Assembly: GCA_017311185.1 (NCBI GenBank)
Contig: JAESUZ010005469.1
Span: 746,001 to 810,000 of the forward strand
Length of the DNA stretch: 64,000 nucleotides
DNA from: Proteles cristata cristata
Lineage: Eukaryota > Chordata > Mammalia > Carnivora > Hyaenidae
Direction: 5' to 3'
Below, in pieces: positions 24,747 through 38,345 of the stretch. How positions within the stretch are numbered: position 1 is the stretch's first letter; the number at the start of each line of letters is the position of its first letter. The translations under genes were made by a program, and so were the position numbers. The notes beneath the pieces are model-generated. The model saw only the letters and a list, made by a program, of their open reading frames with translations. It searched no databases and was not told the origin of the DNA.

Positions 24747-27374
24747 CATAGACTTACAGATTTCTTCTCTAACCTGCTTCAGTTGTTGACATTAGCTCCT
24801 TTACAGTAATCTTGAGAAAGATGTTCTAAAAATTAAAGAGAGTAAGTGATTAATTCATCATACTACGATACCTGGGTTTTGAAATTATGCACTGGGCCGT
24901 GTGCCTTCTACAAATTACTTCCTTGAAATTTTTAGCACCATTGAGTCAGGGAGGAAAAAACCCAAAACAGTTCCTTGACTACCAATAGGTATTTCCCACT
25001 GAATTAATAAAGGATATCCTGTTCTTTCTCCCCATTAATGAATTTCAACTCTTTCACTTATATAATAGAAAACAGGGCTTTATTGAATTTAACTTTATTT
25101 CAAAACAAGCCTTTTTTGGTATAGGATCTCCATACCTACAGTGCATAATAACCCAGGGAGTTTCTAAGTTTGTGAATTTCTGTCCAGAGCTCTTGGATAA
25201 AGGACTCCAGTATACTGCCAGCTAATTCATTTAAAAACTATTTTTCCCACCTCTGTTTGCATTATCTTTTCTGTGTGTTTCCTTCATTCACCTAAAATAC
25301 AGAGTGAGTTTTGAAAAAGATTAAAATGAAATTTCCTACAAGTTTTAATTTTTCTTGATTCAAAAGTACCAAAATATGATACCAGGAGTAGTTAGAGTAG
25401 CAATGGGCTTCTTTACTGGTGCCATAAATGTTTATGTTGGCAGAAATTTAGTTTGTTGCATTTTGACCCTTTCCCACCATACTAGAGTAGTAATTCAACC
25501 ATTCATGGAATTAAAGCTTCAGCCAAAATTTTACATAGTCCTGGAAATTAACAAGTATCACTAGAACATACCCAGTAATGGCTTAGGTAGGTAGGTGTAT
25601 GGGGGTGAGGGGGGAGTGCTGCCTTCTAAGGAGAAGTGTTACTGATAGGACTTTGTTGCCTTTGTAAAAACTGGAGACATAGTATAGAGGTGGAGAACTA
25701 TAGTACCAAATCATTTCTCTTATTTCTTATTTGCAAATGAGTTGTAATGCCTGTAGTCTAGAAGAAGACTTTATTTCTAAACCACTAAGGTAGAGTAGTA
25801 CAAATAAAAAATAATAAACTATATTCTAAGTGATTTTAGTAAATATATAGTGATAATCCAAGACAAGTGGAATGTTTTTTCTTTCATGATGGGGTGTATT
25901 TGATTTGTATATTTAAGAAAAGAGATGGGCAGATTTTAGAAAGGTAATGCATTAAGAATTTTTTCCTTTACTAGATCAGTAATTTTTACTTCCGACAAAG
26001 CCCATTTGTTTAAAAAAGCCCTTTAAAAAAATCCAATGTTTCTTAGTATGTCTCGTAAGCGTTTGGCAAGGAGATGAAGTTTGATGAATAAAAAATATAT
26101 TACATAGCTTAATGAACCCCACAGCAGCTTTCTCAGCACAAATTATTTCCTTTATAGAATATTGTTATTTAAACCAAAAGCATGCACCATTCCAACAAGC
26201 TGCATGAATGCTAGAATTTTCATTCACTTCCAAGTGATCTGAATTAACACTAGTGTTACTTCCTTTGACTAAGGTCTGTCTGTGAAAATGCTTGTTGCAC
26301 CAGAATTCTTGAAACCTTTCCTTTATTATGTTCTGTGAACGTGATTTCTCTTTACTACCTGCAGTTCATCCAACGAGAAGATAGTCCTACATTATTACTT
26401 TAATTATTTGGTCATCAAGCCAGCTGCCTTCCTGCTTGTATCCAAACTATTCAGATTTTTTTAATGTAAAGTGAGCAGGCTTGGCCTGCATCATCTGGAT
26501 CATCCATGAAGAGATATTTAGTAAGCATCTGTCATAGGTAAAGTACTGTGCCAGGTGTCCTTCAGCTCCTCAGTTCTGTGCCACAGGAGGTGGTGAGCAG
26601 TATAAAGTTAATTTAGTGTCCTATAGCAACCAGTTTTATGGTTTAATGTACTGTAGGACTTAATATTCATATAATCCATTAATTTCAAACCTTTTTTGTA
26701 ATTCACTGGAAGTAATTTTTCTTTTCTTCTTTTTTCTCAGCATCATTGAATTCTCAGCTTTTTACTTGGTATATCCTATCAGAATGGGAATATTTATAGA
26801 GACCTTTCCCCAAATAGAAATATAAGACCTTCCATTAAATTTGAATTTCAGTGGAGGAGTTCTTTTTAGGATAAGTGTATATCTGCAAATTAGCTGCGTG
26901 GTCATGTATTTTTATTTGCTAAAGCTGGCAAGCATACACCTCAAAAAAATTCTAGTGAGTCTCAATTTGCATAATTAAATCTTAAATCTGGGCCATAGGT
27001 TCTGAACATTCCGTAATCAAAAACCTTTTGATTATGTCAGTCTTACATTTAGAATCATAAGATTGCAGCATTCTGCTTACAAATTCCTCAGATTTGTTGG
27101 CGTCCTGGTACTTTACAAGAATTTAAGCAGAGTGGATCAAAAGCAGTAGTTTTTCATTTTATCCTGTGAAAAGTTGCGTGTCTTTATTATTTGTCCCAGT
27201 CTGTGTTCTTCTTATGAATTGTCTAAACATTGGAAATAGTTTATTCCCAACTGGTAACTGTGTAATATTCTCCTTGAGTCCAAAACCCAGTATAACTAAT
27301 GTAATAGTAACTTTTCCTTCCTCTTCCTCCTTTCTTCCCTAGTTTTCTCCCCTTCATTTCCCAAATAGAGGTCT

Positions 27375-27590
27375 GTTTTTTTAAATATTTTTATTTATTT
27401 CTAGGAGAGAGAGAGACAGCATGAGCAGGGGAGGGTCAGAGAGAGAGGGAGATACAGACTCTGAAATAGGCTCCAGGCTCTGAGCTGGCAGTCAGCACAG
27501 AGCCCGACGCGGGGCTCGAACCCACGAACCGCGAGATCGTGACCTGAGCAAAAGTCGGACGCTTAACCGACAAAGCCACCCAGGCGCCCC
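27375..27590 (-). mobile_element. Young felid Can-SINE, copy 10
   Basis: Well-preserved copy with head CCACCCAGGCGCCCC, tRNA-like part GGGGCTCGAACCCACGAACC, GA block and a TTTATTTCTAGGAGAG tail side. It is flanked by the perfect 15-bp duplication CCCAAATAGAGGTCT at 27360-27374 and 27591-27605. It resembles copies 2, 12, 14 and 15 closely enough to belong to one recent subfamily. Confidence 0.96.
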
Positions 27591-28844
27591 CCCAAATAGA
27601 GGTCTTTTATCGTAAGTAGTAAAGCATGACATTTCTGTGACATCATGCTTATTCCTAGTAACTCAGCAGCAGTTTCCGTATGATAATTTGTAAATTTTTC
27701 AGGATTGAGAGAGGAGGGTGATTAAAACTCAGTCTCTTCTAACAAAGGAAAGGTAATCCTCCCAGATAATAATCTACAAGAAAGCTCGGACCTCCCTTTA
27801 ATTGACCTGGAGCTTGTCCCAGTAAGAGTGGATTTTGCTTTGGGAGAGACTTGTTGCAAGAGGCTGTTTTGTTTAGGATTTGATGAAAAGTGTAAGAAAG
27901 GTACTAGCTTGAGTCCTTAGCACAGGGAAGTAAAGGCAAGCTTTGCAAGTGAGAACTTGATCCTTTGGGAAGATGTAGGTGTTCATGCTTCCAGGGCTTT
28001 ACCTAGAAACACATGGGTAGGAACACCATAGTCCTCTTCCTCTGGTACGCTGGTTTGGAAAAGGTGAGGGCTAATGTAGTATCTGTTTAAAAGAATCTAA
28101 GTAGACTTAGTTCTTCCAGATTAGCATACAAAAACCTGGTTTACCTAGCTGCAAAATTCTTTTCTAATTAGGGAAATTGGCTTTTAGGTGCCTCCTAGCT
28201 CTGGTAAGGCAGCTGGGTCCTGATCTCTCCATCGACAAAGTCCTTGACCGATCTCTCCAGTTATTTTTATTTTAAAGAGCAAAAACAAGGTCATTTTCCT
28301 GACTGGCATAGGAGCCTTCTTTGCTTGACCTGAGGGCACCATGCCCTCTTCTGCTCTTCTCCTTTACTCCCTGATCACAGCTGATAAGCTTTAAAGGGAG
28401 GCCATCTTCACCATTGCAAAGGTTCGGTGCCTGATTAATGGCATTAACTATATTCTTATTGTGTCCCTGAGCAATTTTGATTTGTTTCTCAGTCTGCCTA
28501 CCTTTGGAATGGTGCTTTGAACTCCCTAAAATTTTTCTTTTCTAATCATAGCACAAACAGTGCCTCCCCTTTAAAGTCCTGGGCTCTCTGCCTGTTAGCT
28601 CCCCACAGTTTTGTTTTGTTTTGTTTTCTCCCATAGCTTCTTCTTACTCAGATGGAACGTAAGATGAGTTTGGTAAATTCTGGCCTCTAAAGTATACAGT
28701 GCCAGTCCACTGCGAAGGAGTTTCTAGGGAGGATCTTGAGATTGAAACATACAGAGCTGGAACCCCAGGATATGAAGTTTCAGAATCATAAATGGGAGGC
28801 ATGATAGAAAATTAGGGAAGAGTGCAGTTCTGTTTAAGTTTAAT

Positions 28845-29005
28845 GTGCTGCTTCTACCGCCTACTATCAGCAGAACTTCGGCCAAGTTACATAATCTCTG
28901 TTTTCTCATCTGTGATATGTGGATAATGATGGCACCTAGTCTGTAGAGTTCTTCCTAGGATTAAATGAGATAATCTACTTAATAGTGTTGGTTGTTATTT
29001 CTAAA
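28845..29005 (+). repeat. MIR element
   Basis: Sense MIR order: TTCGGCCAAGTTACATAATCT, CTGTTTTCTCATCTGTGATA, TGGATAATGATGGCACCTA, GGATTAAATGAGATAATC. Confidence 0.75.
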
Positions 29006-29089
29006 CTCCTCTAGAAGTAAAGCTTCCACCTCTAGGGTGTGATAGACATGTTTTAGCATAGTTTAAACTAAAAGTCGGTTTTACCAGAT

Positions 29090-29215
29090 GGTGGCCAGGT
29101 CCCATCTCCATCCCTCAGTTCTTTTATCTGTAAATGTAAATAATAACAAAAATATACTTAAATATCACAGTGAGGTTTTGAGGAAGATTAAAGAGAAGAG
29201 TGGACTTAATACCAA
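29090..29215 (+). repeat. Partial MIR-like fragment
   Basis: A second, weaker MIR-like piece follows the one at 28845: CCTCAGTTCTTTTATCTGTA, an AAATAATAAC stretch and TTTTGAGGAAGATTAAAGAG. Confidence 0.45.
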
Positions 29216-30367
29216 TGATATAATCCCAGAGCCTCACTTTTAAGGTACAGGTGATGCGAGCTTCTTTCCCCCTCTAGGGAAGATTTTCTTCAGTGCCCAG
29301 TGGCAAAGTTTAGGTTACCAGTTCCTTTGGCTATAGGGCCAAGTGTTCCCTAGGTGAAGCTGTTTTCCCCAGTAAATCCAGTCCAGTTCTATACCTTTCA
29401 TTTACCCTAAAGTGTCATTTGAGCCCTTATTTGAATACTTTTTCTCAGAAGTCACATTTTGAGATGTGTAGACCAGTTAAAATGAATTATAAGAATATCT
29501 GTTCAAAGTTCAAAAACAAGAAGTAGATTAATTTTAGGCAGATTTCAGGCTAATTTTGCCCATTTTCACACCTATCTTCTTGCATGTGAAGTGCTCTTAT
29601 AGGCTAACCACTTTATCATTTTATTGTACTTTATTACATCATAAATTTTTATATCTTGCTAACGATCCTACAGGAAGCTCAATTGTTTATAGGAACATCT
29701 TAATTAACTGGAGTTCACCAGGTTAAACAGAACACAAATTGAAGGAGTTATAAATGAAACACTCCTCTCCTTTTACTTAGGATGCTCTGTTCAGATGGAC
29801 GAGGAGACTTTGCTGGGGCATAAGGACCTCAGCAAGATCATGCTGGTACTCTCAACCATTCTTCCTTCTGTTGTGTCATAGTGATGGCTTTTTCCAAGCA
29901 TGAGCCCTCCCCCTACCCTTTATTGAACACCAGATGAGGTAAATAAGGTAATTCAGAGGAATTCTGAGTTGTATTCTGGGAGGGATAAAATGTTGCTTAT
30001 GTATCCCATTCCTTACCAGTTTTGCCGTCTAGGAGGGTAGGTGTTTGTAATTCTTCAAAAGCTTCTTGAATTCATTTGTTACCTGTTAGTGAGCATATAG
30101 CCAAAGCCCTATATAGAAAGCATTTTGAGGTGTCACTGTTACAACTAGGTTGAGTCATAAGCAGTGTCTGTTCAGGGGCCCAGTAGTAAGGTCTGTCTCT
30201 CCCTGGAGCTCAGGGAGATCCCCATTTTGGCCTCTTAGGCCTTTGAACCAGCTTGTATGGTCAGGTAGGTGACAGTACAAATGCATGCTCAAACCCATCT
30301 AAATGAAAGGACAATGTTGTTGGGCCTTAAATTCAATTCACCAAGGAATGCAAAGGTAACTCTAGGC

Positions 30368-30669
30368 CTGGCTGTCCAGTTAAGAAGCCACTCTTACAGA
30401 TGTGAGCACTTGAAATGCAGCTAGTCCAAATTGAGACATGTTGTAAATATAACATATACACTGGATTTGGGAAATGTCATCTTAAAAAAATGTAAAAAGT
30501 TACATTAAGAATTGTCCATATATTATCTATATATTGGTAATACTTTTGATGTACTGGGTTAAGTAAAATATATTCTTAAAAATTAGTTTCATTGTTTATT
30601 TTTTACTATTTAAAAGAGACTAAAAATTAAAGGATCTGACGTGAGTTCTGTTTCTATTAGACATAGCTG
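30368..30669 (-). mobile_element. hAT-Charlie-type nonautonomous DNA transposon relic
   Basis: The ends are CTGGCTGTCCAGTTA at the left and TTCTATTAGACATAGCTG at the right, degenerate inverted copies of a GCTGTCCAATAGA-type terminus. Internal landmarks are GAGCACTTGAAATGCAGCTAG and GGGTTAAGTAAAATATATTC. The flanking 8-mers CTCTAGGC (30360-30367) and TTCCAGGC (30670-30677) match at 6 of 8 positions, consistent with the 8-bp duplication of hAT elements. It is an ancient eutherian repeat and I do not assign the subfamily. Confidence 0.75.
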
Positions 30670-31041
30670 TTCCAGGCCATCAGGATGAGATCATGTATTT
30701 GGATGCCTGAAGCTTAGGTTAAAGTGGTTTACTGGTAGAGTACTTAGAATCGACGTGAGAACCCTAAAAACTGAAACCTGAGGCCCTTGTCCTCCCTGCA
30801 CTCATCCCTGTCAGCTCTTCCCCAGTCCTTCCAGCTTTCACACTTGCTGCACTATTGATCATGTCCAGTCCTCCCTCTGCCCTTCTCCTCAGGGAAGAGG
30901 GATCCCCCCTTGCCCCCAGGAGCAGTTAAGTGTTCCCTTCTGAATGAGCTCAGCACTCAGCGCGCTTCACTGAGACCAGAGGGTTATTGCTGTGTAATAC
31001 CGATCCTCTTCTAGCTCGGGAGCTCAGGAAGGGCCCTTCTT

Positions 31042-31045
31042 TTTC

Positions 31046-31076
<31 letters not shown>

Positions 31077-31245
31077 GCTTTTTATCCTTGGGTTTTCTTT
31101 TTTTTTTTCTTTTTTTTTTTACAAATAGTCCACACATCCATCAGTCCTCAGTTTTTGTCAGCATTCAAGAGTCTCTCATGGTTTGCCTCTCTCCCTCTCC
31201 CCACCATTTCCCCCCTTCTTCTCCCCCTTGTTCCTCCGTCAAGTT
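31042..31245 (-). mobile_element. Short, internally deleted L1 3' end
   Basis: On the - strand the L1 3' part (mirrored at 31131-31245) lacks about 85 bp that the other local L1 copies have just before the tail: ACAAATAGT is joined directly to CCACACATCCATCAG. Next come two T-rich blocks (31100-31121 and 31041-31077, the latter with GTTTT units) separated by about 20 bp of non-A sequence. A perfect 12-bp duplication, AGGGCCCTTCTT, flanks the whole at 31030-31041 and 31246-31257. Confidence 0.85.
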
Positions 31246-33824
31246 AGGGCCCTTCTTCATCTCTGTGAGATGGAGATTCTCTGTGGGTATCAGCATACCC
31301 ACTGCGGCATCGCCCACATGGGAGCACAGGAACAAAGGTTTGCGGAAACTCCTAAGTGTATCTAGGAGTCTCTGACTCCTAATTGCCATTTCTTTTCTGG
31401 CAGCCTCTTCCATGCTAAGTGGTAAGCACGGCTGTGGACGCTTGCCTTTAGTCTGGATTGTGCATTTCTCTTTTTCAGCCTTTCTGTTCTCGCCTTTGCT
31501 GTTTTCTTCTGTCTTTAGACACCAAAACAACTGAAAGGTAGGTAGGAGGTTTTAGCAGCCTGACTAGCCAGGAAGTAAATTTTAGAGAAGTTCAATTTGT
31601 CTGATCATTAACAGATGTTGGCATTTTGGTCTTATTCAGAAGGTACAGTTTTGAGTGAAATATCTTCTACTTTTATTTAGTAGTTCTTCAATACTCCTTT
31701 GCCTGCAAAAATCTGATGCATAGAAATTCTCCCCTCCCCTCTTTGGCTGTTCGTGTTTTCCACTATCAGTAAAAATTAAAAAACAAATCAACTTCTAACA
31801 TAAAAGAAAACACCTGTTTGGCTTGGAGAAATTGGCCAGGGAGGTCTTTTTTCTGACAGGCCAAAAGCGACCATCATAGGGCCCCTATATATATATATAT
31901 ATCAAGTCATTTTTTCTTTATTTCATGTGAGCATTGGCAGAAACTCTGACAAGCAGTTCTTCATATTTTATTATGTTCTTGTCTGCAGAATCTCTGTCAG
32001 GCAAAAACCTTGTCAGCGGAAAACCTGTCGTAGGATCAGAGGAGACAAAAACAGGTGTCACACAGGCAGTCAAAACTGAAGGGAAAAAAAGATTAGGCTA
32101 AAGAGAGAGAGGCAGACAATTACATTAATGCCATTGCTTTTATCTTATAGATGTGTGTTATTATCTCGGGGTGCTGAGTGCGCAATTGCCTCAAAGAAAA
32201 GTAGACAGGAGACAAGGGGAAACTTGATAGTTATTAACTGAAGAGGCAGTGTGTCAAAGCTGGATGGGGTTCAAAGTTTTGCAAAGGAAAAAAACTGCAG
32301 GCAGCAAGCAACGGCTGTGTGGTTCTGCTTTTGGCTACATAAACCTAGTAGCAATCTAGCATTTTCTACTTGGAAACAGATCATAGAGACAAAAATTAAT
32401 GAAAGATTTCATTTGGAAGTTTTTGGGGTAACATTTATCCTATATACATGTGACCGAATCATAATCTTTTCTCTCTTATAAAATCTTGCCACAATGTGAG
32501 GCATGGTGAGGCATGAAGACAGGCATTTGTCAGTTCAGCTGTGTTGTTTGGATATGTTTAAAACACCTATTATCAACACACTTTTAATTAAAAAAAGCTA
32601 TTAAGAAGCCCTTTTACTAAGTGTGAACATCTGTACGTGCAAGCTGTAAATTAGGATATCACATATGTGTGCCTCAGTCAGAGACTAAATGAAGTTGGCA
32701 AGTGATTTCTAGTACTGGTTTTTAAATACAGTAAAAGAATCTAAATGAAAAGTTGCTACATTTTAAATTTTGGATATATTTTTATGATTATGCGTTTTAG
32801 TACTAATTAATAGAATTTTTCTTAGAGCCATTATTATTATATTGGTAACCAGAATTCAAGGAGCTGACCATTATTTCCCCTCTTTCTTTGTTCACATCTT
32901 TTCAGGAGACCTGACTTCTTTCCTGAGAGTTTGGGCTTATTATTAAACATTGGTGATGATATAAAATAGTTTCATTTTGCCGATGGCTCAGACTCTGAAA
33001 GATATTTGGCTTCTTGATAACTCATACACATCAAACAGCTGACCAGTAACTTTCGGATGGGATGGCAACTTTAAGTTTCCTGATCTGCTTAATCATACAT
33101 TGATCATGTTAGTGGAAAAATCAGCAAGGATTGCTCTAGCCCTTAACATTTTCTCTTCATGAATTTAACAATTGATTAGTTTAGACTTTTCCTAAGGCTC
33201 CCTTCTTAACCCCCTTTTTATCAGCAAGTCTTTATATAGGGTCTTTTATCCCTCCAGTCACAGATGCAAAGCAGTTTGATACTTGATATATGCATTAAGC
33301 AAATCCAGCAATCCAGAAGAAAACACACATCAGTGTCAGAAGTGTGTGTGATAGCCCAGAGTTTTAAGGGATTATGGTGGGGGAATAAAAAAAAAAAAGA
33401 AAGAAAGATTGATTATAGATTTGGAATGAGATTTCAGGCTGCCTTACTGGGAGAGGGAAGGAAAAATACTTGTGACACTAAGGTGATGTTTATTTTAAAA
33501 AAAAAAAGACTGAATATAATCATTTCTTTCTTTCAGGTATTTCCTACCAGATGCTGGCTTTTTGTATTACTTTTTCTCTCAATTTTGAAATATTTCTTCA
33601 CTACATGTGATAGAGTTTAAAGTGTATGTTCTATCAAAGATAAATATGCCAATGTTTCCTTAGTGAAATTCTTATATACATATATGCTACTTCAGGAAAA
33701 TTAAGTATTTAAAGATAATAAGTTGGGAGTAGGGTAATTACTCTCTTACAGAAAAGTTCACTTTTGATATAATAAAAGGACTTAATATCATCTGTTCAAG
33801 TAATATACTTCAATAGTTACTTTT

Positions 33825-34026
33825 TAAAAATTTATTAATGTTTTATTTATTTTTGAGAGCGAGAACATGAGCAGGGGAGGGTCAGAGAGAGAGGGAGATA
33901 CAGAATCTGAAGCAGGCTCCAGGGTCTGTAGCACAGACCCCTAAGCGGGGCTCAAACCCACAAACCGCAAGATCATGACCTGAACTAAGCTCAGACGCTT
34001 AACCAACTGAGCCACCCAGGCGCCCC
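33825..34026 (-). mobile_element. Can-SINE, copy 11
   Basis: The head GAGCCACCCAGGCGCCCC is at its right end, and the tRNA-like part GGGGCTCAAACCCACAAACC and a GA block follow. The flanks CAATAGTTACTTTT (33811-33824) and CAATGGTTACTTTT (34027-34040) match at 13 of 14 positions. Confidence 0.94.
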
Positions 34027-37000
34027 CAATGGTTACTTTTGAAACAAGTTATGTTTTGTAGTCAGTGTACATTTAATTTATTAATCTGTAAATTAAATAA
34101 AGCAAGGTTTGTGTAGACCACTTTCAGCTAGCCTTGGTGACCAGAGATTGGAGAGACCAGTGACAGTAGAAATAGTAATCCCAAAACCTGGTTGTGGCAA
34201 GTACATTCAATTACTAAGTCTCTTCCTAGATTGACTGTCACATTTGTAGATTAAATTTTCTCTTTTCCCCCTTAACCACCTTCTGATGGAGTTGCTGTAA
34301 ATGAGGGAAAACATGCCCTATAAGTGGGCCATGTAAGGAAGAAAGAGGAGAAGAAATAAAACCAAGGACTTGTTTAATCTATTAGCCAAGAGAGTGAGCT
34401 TCTGAATAAGCAAGCGTTGACAGTCTACTTTTATGTGTGCCTCAGTCAGACTTTAATGATTTCCAAAGTCTGTTGTGAAGACTTTATTATGCATAAGGCC
34501 ACAGGGGGGAAATGCCAATCAGTTTGAAATATTACTATATAATCTCAAGTGGAGCTCCCATTTTACCCTGGAATAATTGTGGATGTTTGTGTGTGCATGT
34601 CCACATACTCTCAAAGCGAAATGTCAACTAGGGATGATTAAAAACTATAGGACAGTGGAGCCTCACTGGAACTACTCCTGTCCCTCTTTCCTTGCTACAG
34701 ATTAGCATCACATTCATAATGAACCATAAGAGTCTTCATATTCTTGTCCCTCATGTATTAGCGGACAAGAAGAAAATCAAGAGCCATTTACATAAGGCAT
34801 ATAAGGTATAGTAGTATAATCAGGGTCTATGGTGGCTCAGTAGGTTTTTGTTTTGTTTTACTTAAAAACACTGACGCACTATTTGTTCAAGGAAAAAAAT
34901 AAAACCTTCACACATAAGGAAGGGCTGATAGTTTTTATCACCAGGCTTGGGGATCAACTCTTTCAGCTGTATGTCATTCCTTTTCTTCTTTCCTTAAAAA
35001 AGTTCTCGAAGCAAGCCTTCTCTCTCCTCAGTATTAAGTATCCTAATTAATTCAACCTTGACAGTTACAGTTAGAAAGTTGTGACTTAAATGGAACATGA
35101 GTTATTTTGTACTTAACTTTTCCCCAATTATATAGTTCTTTTCTCCAAAAGTAGTGAATAAAATTGCAGATCTAAATATTACTTCAAGTCATAAGCAATT
35201 CTTCTTTTAATAACAGTCATTGTCTGCCTTCATCATCGATTCTCTGATTCACTAAAATGTTTTTAATATGTCATCATTCCCATTTATTAATGTTTTCTCC
35301 AAGTGCTATGGCTTTTATTAGGGTCTGGCTCACGATCTGTGGGTAGGCCAAGCCTTTGCCTTGCGCCCTAATGCTCTCTCGCCTAGTAAGAGAGCTGAGT
35401 CTTATAATGAGAAAGGATTGATGTTATAATGATTACAAAGGGCCCCTTTATGATGAAATTCTAAATACGCAAAATCCCATTAAACCTGTACAAGTTCATG
35501 GGCTAGCTACATTGAAATGACATATCATTATATTGGGTATAGTGTGCATAATATAAAGTGTGATATAATTGGAAGTTATTGGTGATATTAGCAAGAATGA
35601 AGAGCCATCCACCCTCATAAATTCAGAGTATTTGAGTATTTGAAGTAGAAAAGGGAACAATATTGTAAGTAATCAAAACTTTAAAATCTGACCCCAGAAA
35701 TTGCTCTTATAAAATCCTGTCCCTAACAACTTTATTTCTGAACTTTTAAAGTAATTGCGGAAAGAATTCCATAAAAACAATCCCTTAAAAAACACGTGTT
35801 AAATGTTAATCTATTAGAAATTAATTTCGTGTTCTAGGACCTGGACCTCCTAAAAGCTGACCACTTGATGCTGTTATAATTTAGAATCCAAAGGGGAATT
35901 GAGGCAAGAGACAGGGTTCTCGAAAAAATTAGCTTTCCAATTTAAGGCTCACTTGGCTTTCACCCATAATGGAAGACTGAGTTTCTTTACTTTTTTTTTT
36001 TCCTTACTTGTAAAATTGCTTCAAATTAGTATTTAAAAATTTAAAAATATCCAGGGTAAAGCTGGAAATTAGTTAAGTAAAAGATTTCCTTTTAGGTCGT
36101 TTCCATACAAATTTTTCATTGTTTTCCTCTACAAAGTAGGTGGCTTTGAAAAGTTATTCCGCTTGGCTCACTTCTTATTGAATGACTCTAAGCTTCACAC
36201 TGCCATGTCTGAACAGCTATTACATGGATTCCACTGGACGTCAGGGCCTGAAATGTTCGAACGTATTCCTGTGAAAACCACCTAAGTCACTTGAATCTGG
36301 CTTTTAAAGAAAGTTAGGTTTAAAAAAGTTATGGAAAACTAAGAACTATAAACTATCACTGAGAGCCAATTTTCTAGGATCAGTGAAAAGCACTTTTATA
36401 CTCCTACATTAAGAAAAAAAAACTATCTGAATATGTTCTTATTTCTGTGACCTTCACAGAAAATATTAGAAGTGAAGTCTGTAGAATTACAGGTTTACAT
36501 TTATTTTAATTTATTTGAGGGTTCGGGGAGTCATTCCTGTTATTAAAAATTGAAATAAAAAATAGTTATTCACATTTCATTTGATAGATGCAAGTTCTTC
36601 ACCCACCCCCAGCACTATTTTATACTTTTGAAAACAGAATTTTATAAAGAACATTACTTTGTTCTTTAAGTTAGCAATATGGTTTAAAGTGTATATTCAT
36701 ATTTATTACGTTTCGCATTACGTTTTATACTTATTTTGCATTTACTTTACACATTTACATTAATGAACCACAAAAATTCTGGCTATTTCCTTATGTTCAT
36801 TCTGTTTTTAACAGAAATGAATTTTCTTCATCCAGACTTATATGTCATTTTGGGGTCTTCTCCTATCAAAGTGTTTATTAAAATTATGATACCTGGACCT
36901 CAATTTGTCCTTTGTTTTATAGCTAGAAAATGACCAGTTTAAGCTTTGGTGTTTGGCACTCTAGATGAATCCGGGAAAATTATGCTTACTCAGTTAACCT

Positions 37001-38039
37001 AATTCACAGTTTAAGAAACTCTTGTATGAATTTTCTTTTCTTTTTCTAACTAGTAGCTATATTGTACAGTTAAGCCCTTTTCTTTTACCAGATAAAATTC
37101 CACATACTAAAAAGAGATTAATTTATCTGTTGGCTTTTTTTCTCTAGACCTTTTAGAAAAGAAAAATAGCCTTTGCTTTGTAGATGCTATTCTTACAGTC
37201 TTAATGTGTGACTATTTTCTGATCCCCGTCCAAAGTCTGTACCATCCATACCTTTTCCTATAGCTATGAGACCATAAATCTAGCACATTGATCACAAATC
37301 TAGTGATCTGTGCTGTGATTTTCATAGTGTCTGTACTATGTTCTAGTCTGTGCACCCTGTCATCAAGCTTATTTTCTTTACCAATACTAGATTTCATCTT
37401 GCTATTACCTAGAAATCCGTTGGATGCCCCCAAATAATGATTGAAGTACAAGGAAAGGGAAGAGATTATGCAAGGTTTGGTCAATTCCTGTTCAGTTAGC
37501 AGTCCCACCTCACTCCCTAAACTAAACTGCTGCAATTACCTACCCCAACTGTTCTCTAGAGGAGTATAAAGATCAAAGGTGAGGGAAATGGGTGAAATTA
37601 AGAATTTGGCGGCAATGTAGAATCATACATTTAACCTTTTGGTGCAGATACACTAATGGTCTTTTTCTGTTCTATGTTCACCTAACTGTGTTTATCCATT
37701 TAACGATAAGAGGACTGAACACCTTTGAGTTGATTATGTGTCAGATATGGTTGCTGCTTAACATCAAGCTCTTGTAATAAAATGGGCACATAAGTGACCC
37801 AGTAAATGGGCAGCATATGTTAGGGATGTACCTGTTTGGCACACATCATTATTGACACAGTTTGCTCTTAGATGAAGGGACCTCTCCAGACCTCATGGAA
37901 AAAGAAAACAGAACTTGAATTGAAGCTAAAAGAAAAATGTAGTCAGAGACGTAAATAAGAGAGAAGACAGGCACTTAAGGAACAGCATTGAAAATAAAAT
38001 AAATAAAATAAAAATATTTTAAATGTAGTTTAGCAGATG

Positions 38040-38345
38040 GAGCCATACTTGTCTCTCCAGCCCCATCTTGTACTATTCTGTTACTCTCTCTTATGTGCTA
38101 GCAGAATTGACTTTGCCTAGAAGAGCCAGTTAATGCTACCCATGTTCTCATGTCACATACCTAGTTTGTAATTCTGTGCATTAATGACTATGTTTAAGAT
38201 GTCTGTTTTCCCCTAGCCTATTAACTTCAAGGGGGCTTGAATCATACCTGTTTTGCTCTTCACTATATCTCTGAAACTTAGCATAGTGCCTAGAAATATT
38301 CATTTAGTGACCAAATACTAAAGTGCTAAGAATGTTTGAAAGGTA
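38040..38345 (+). repeat. L2-like LINE 3'-end fragment
   Basis: The pattern of a CT-rich start, TTAACTTCAAGGGGGCTTGA, CATACCTGTTTTGCTC and CTTAGCATAGTGCCTAGAAA resembles the 3' end of ancient L2 in sense orientation. It is divergent, so the call is tentative. Confidence 0.5.

Noticed and set aside
31165..31530. 121-codon open frame on the - strand, ending in L1-derived sequence.
   Set aside because: Its C-terminal third is translated L1 3'UTR in a noncoding frame, and the remainder has no family resemblance.
37212..37535. 107-codon - strand open frame beginning MQQFSLGSEVGLL.
   Set aside because: It could be an old repeat fragment, but I cannot tie it to any family or gene, and its surroundings show no exon signals.
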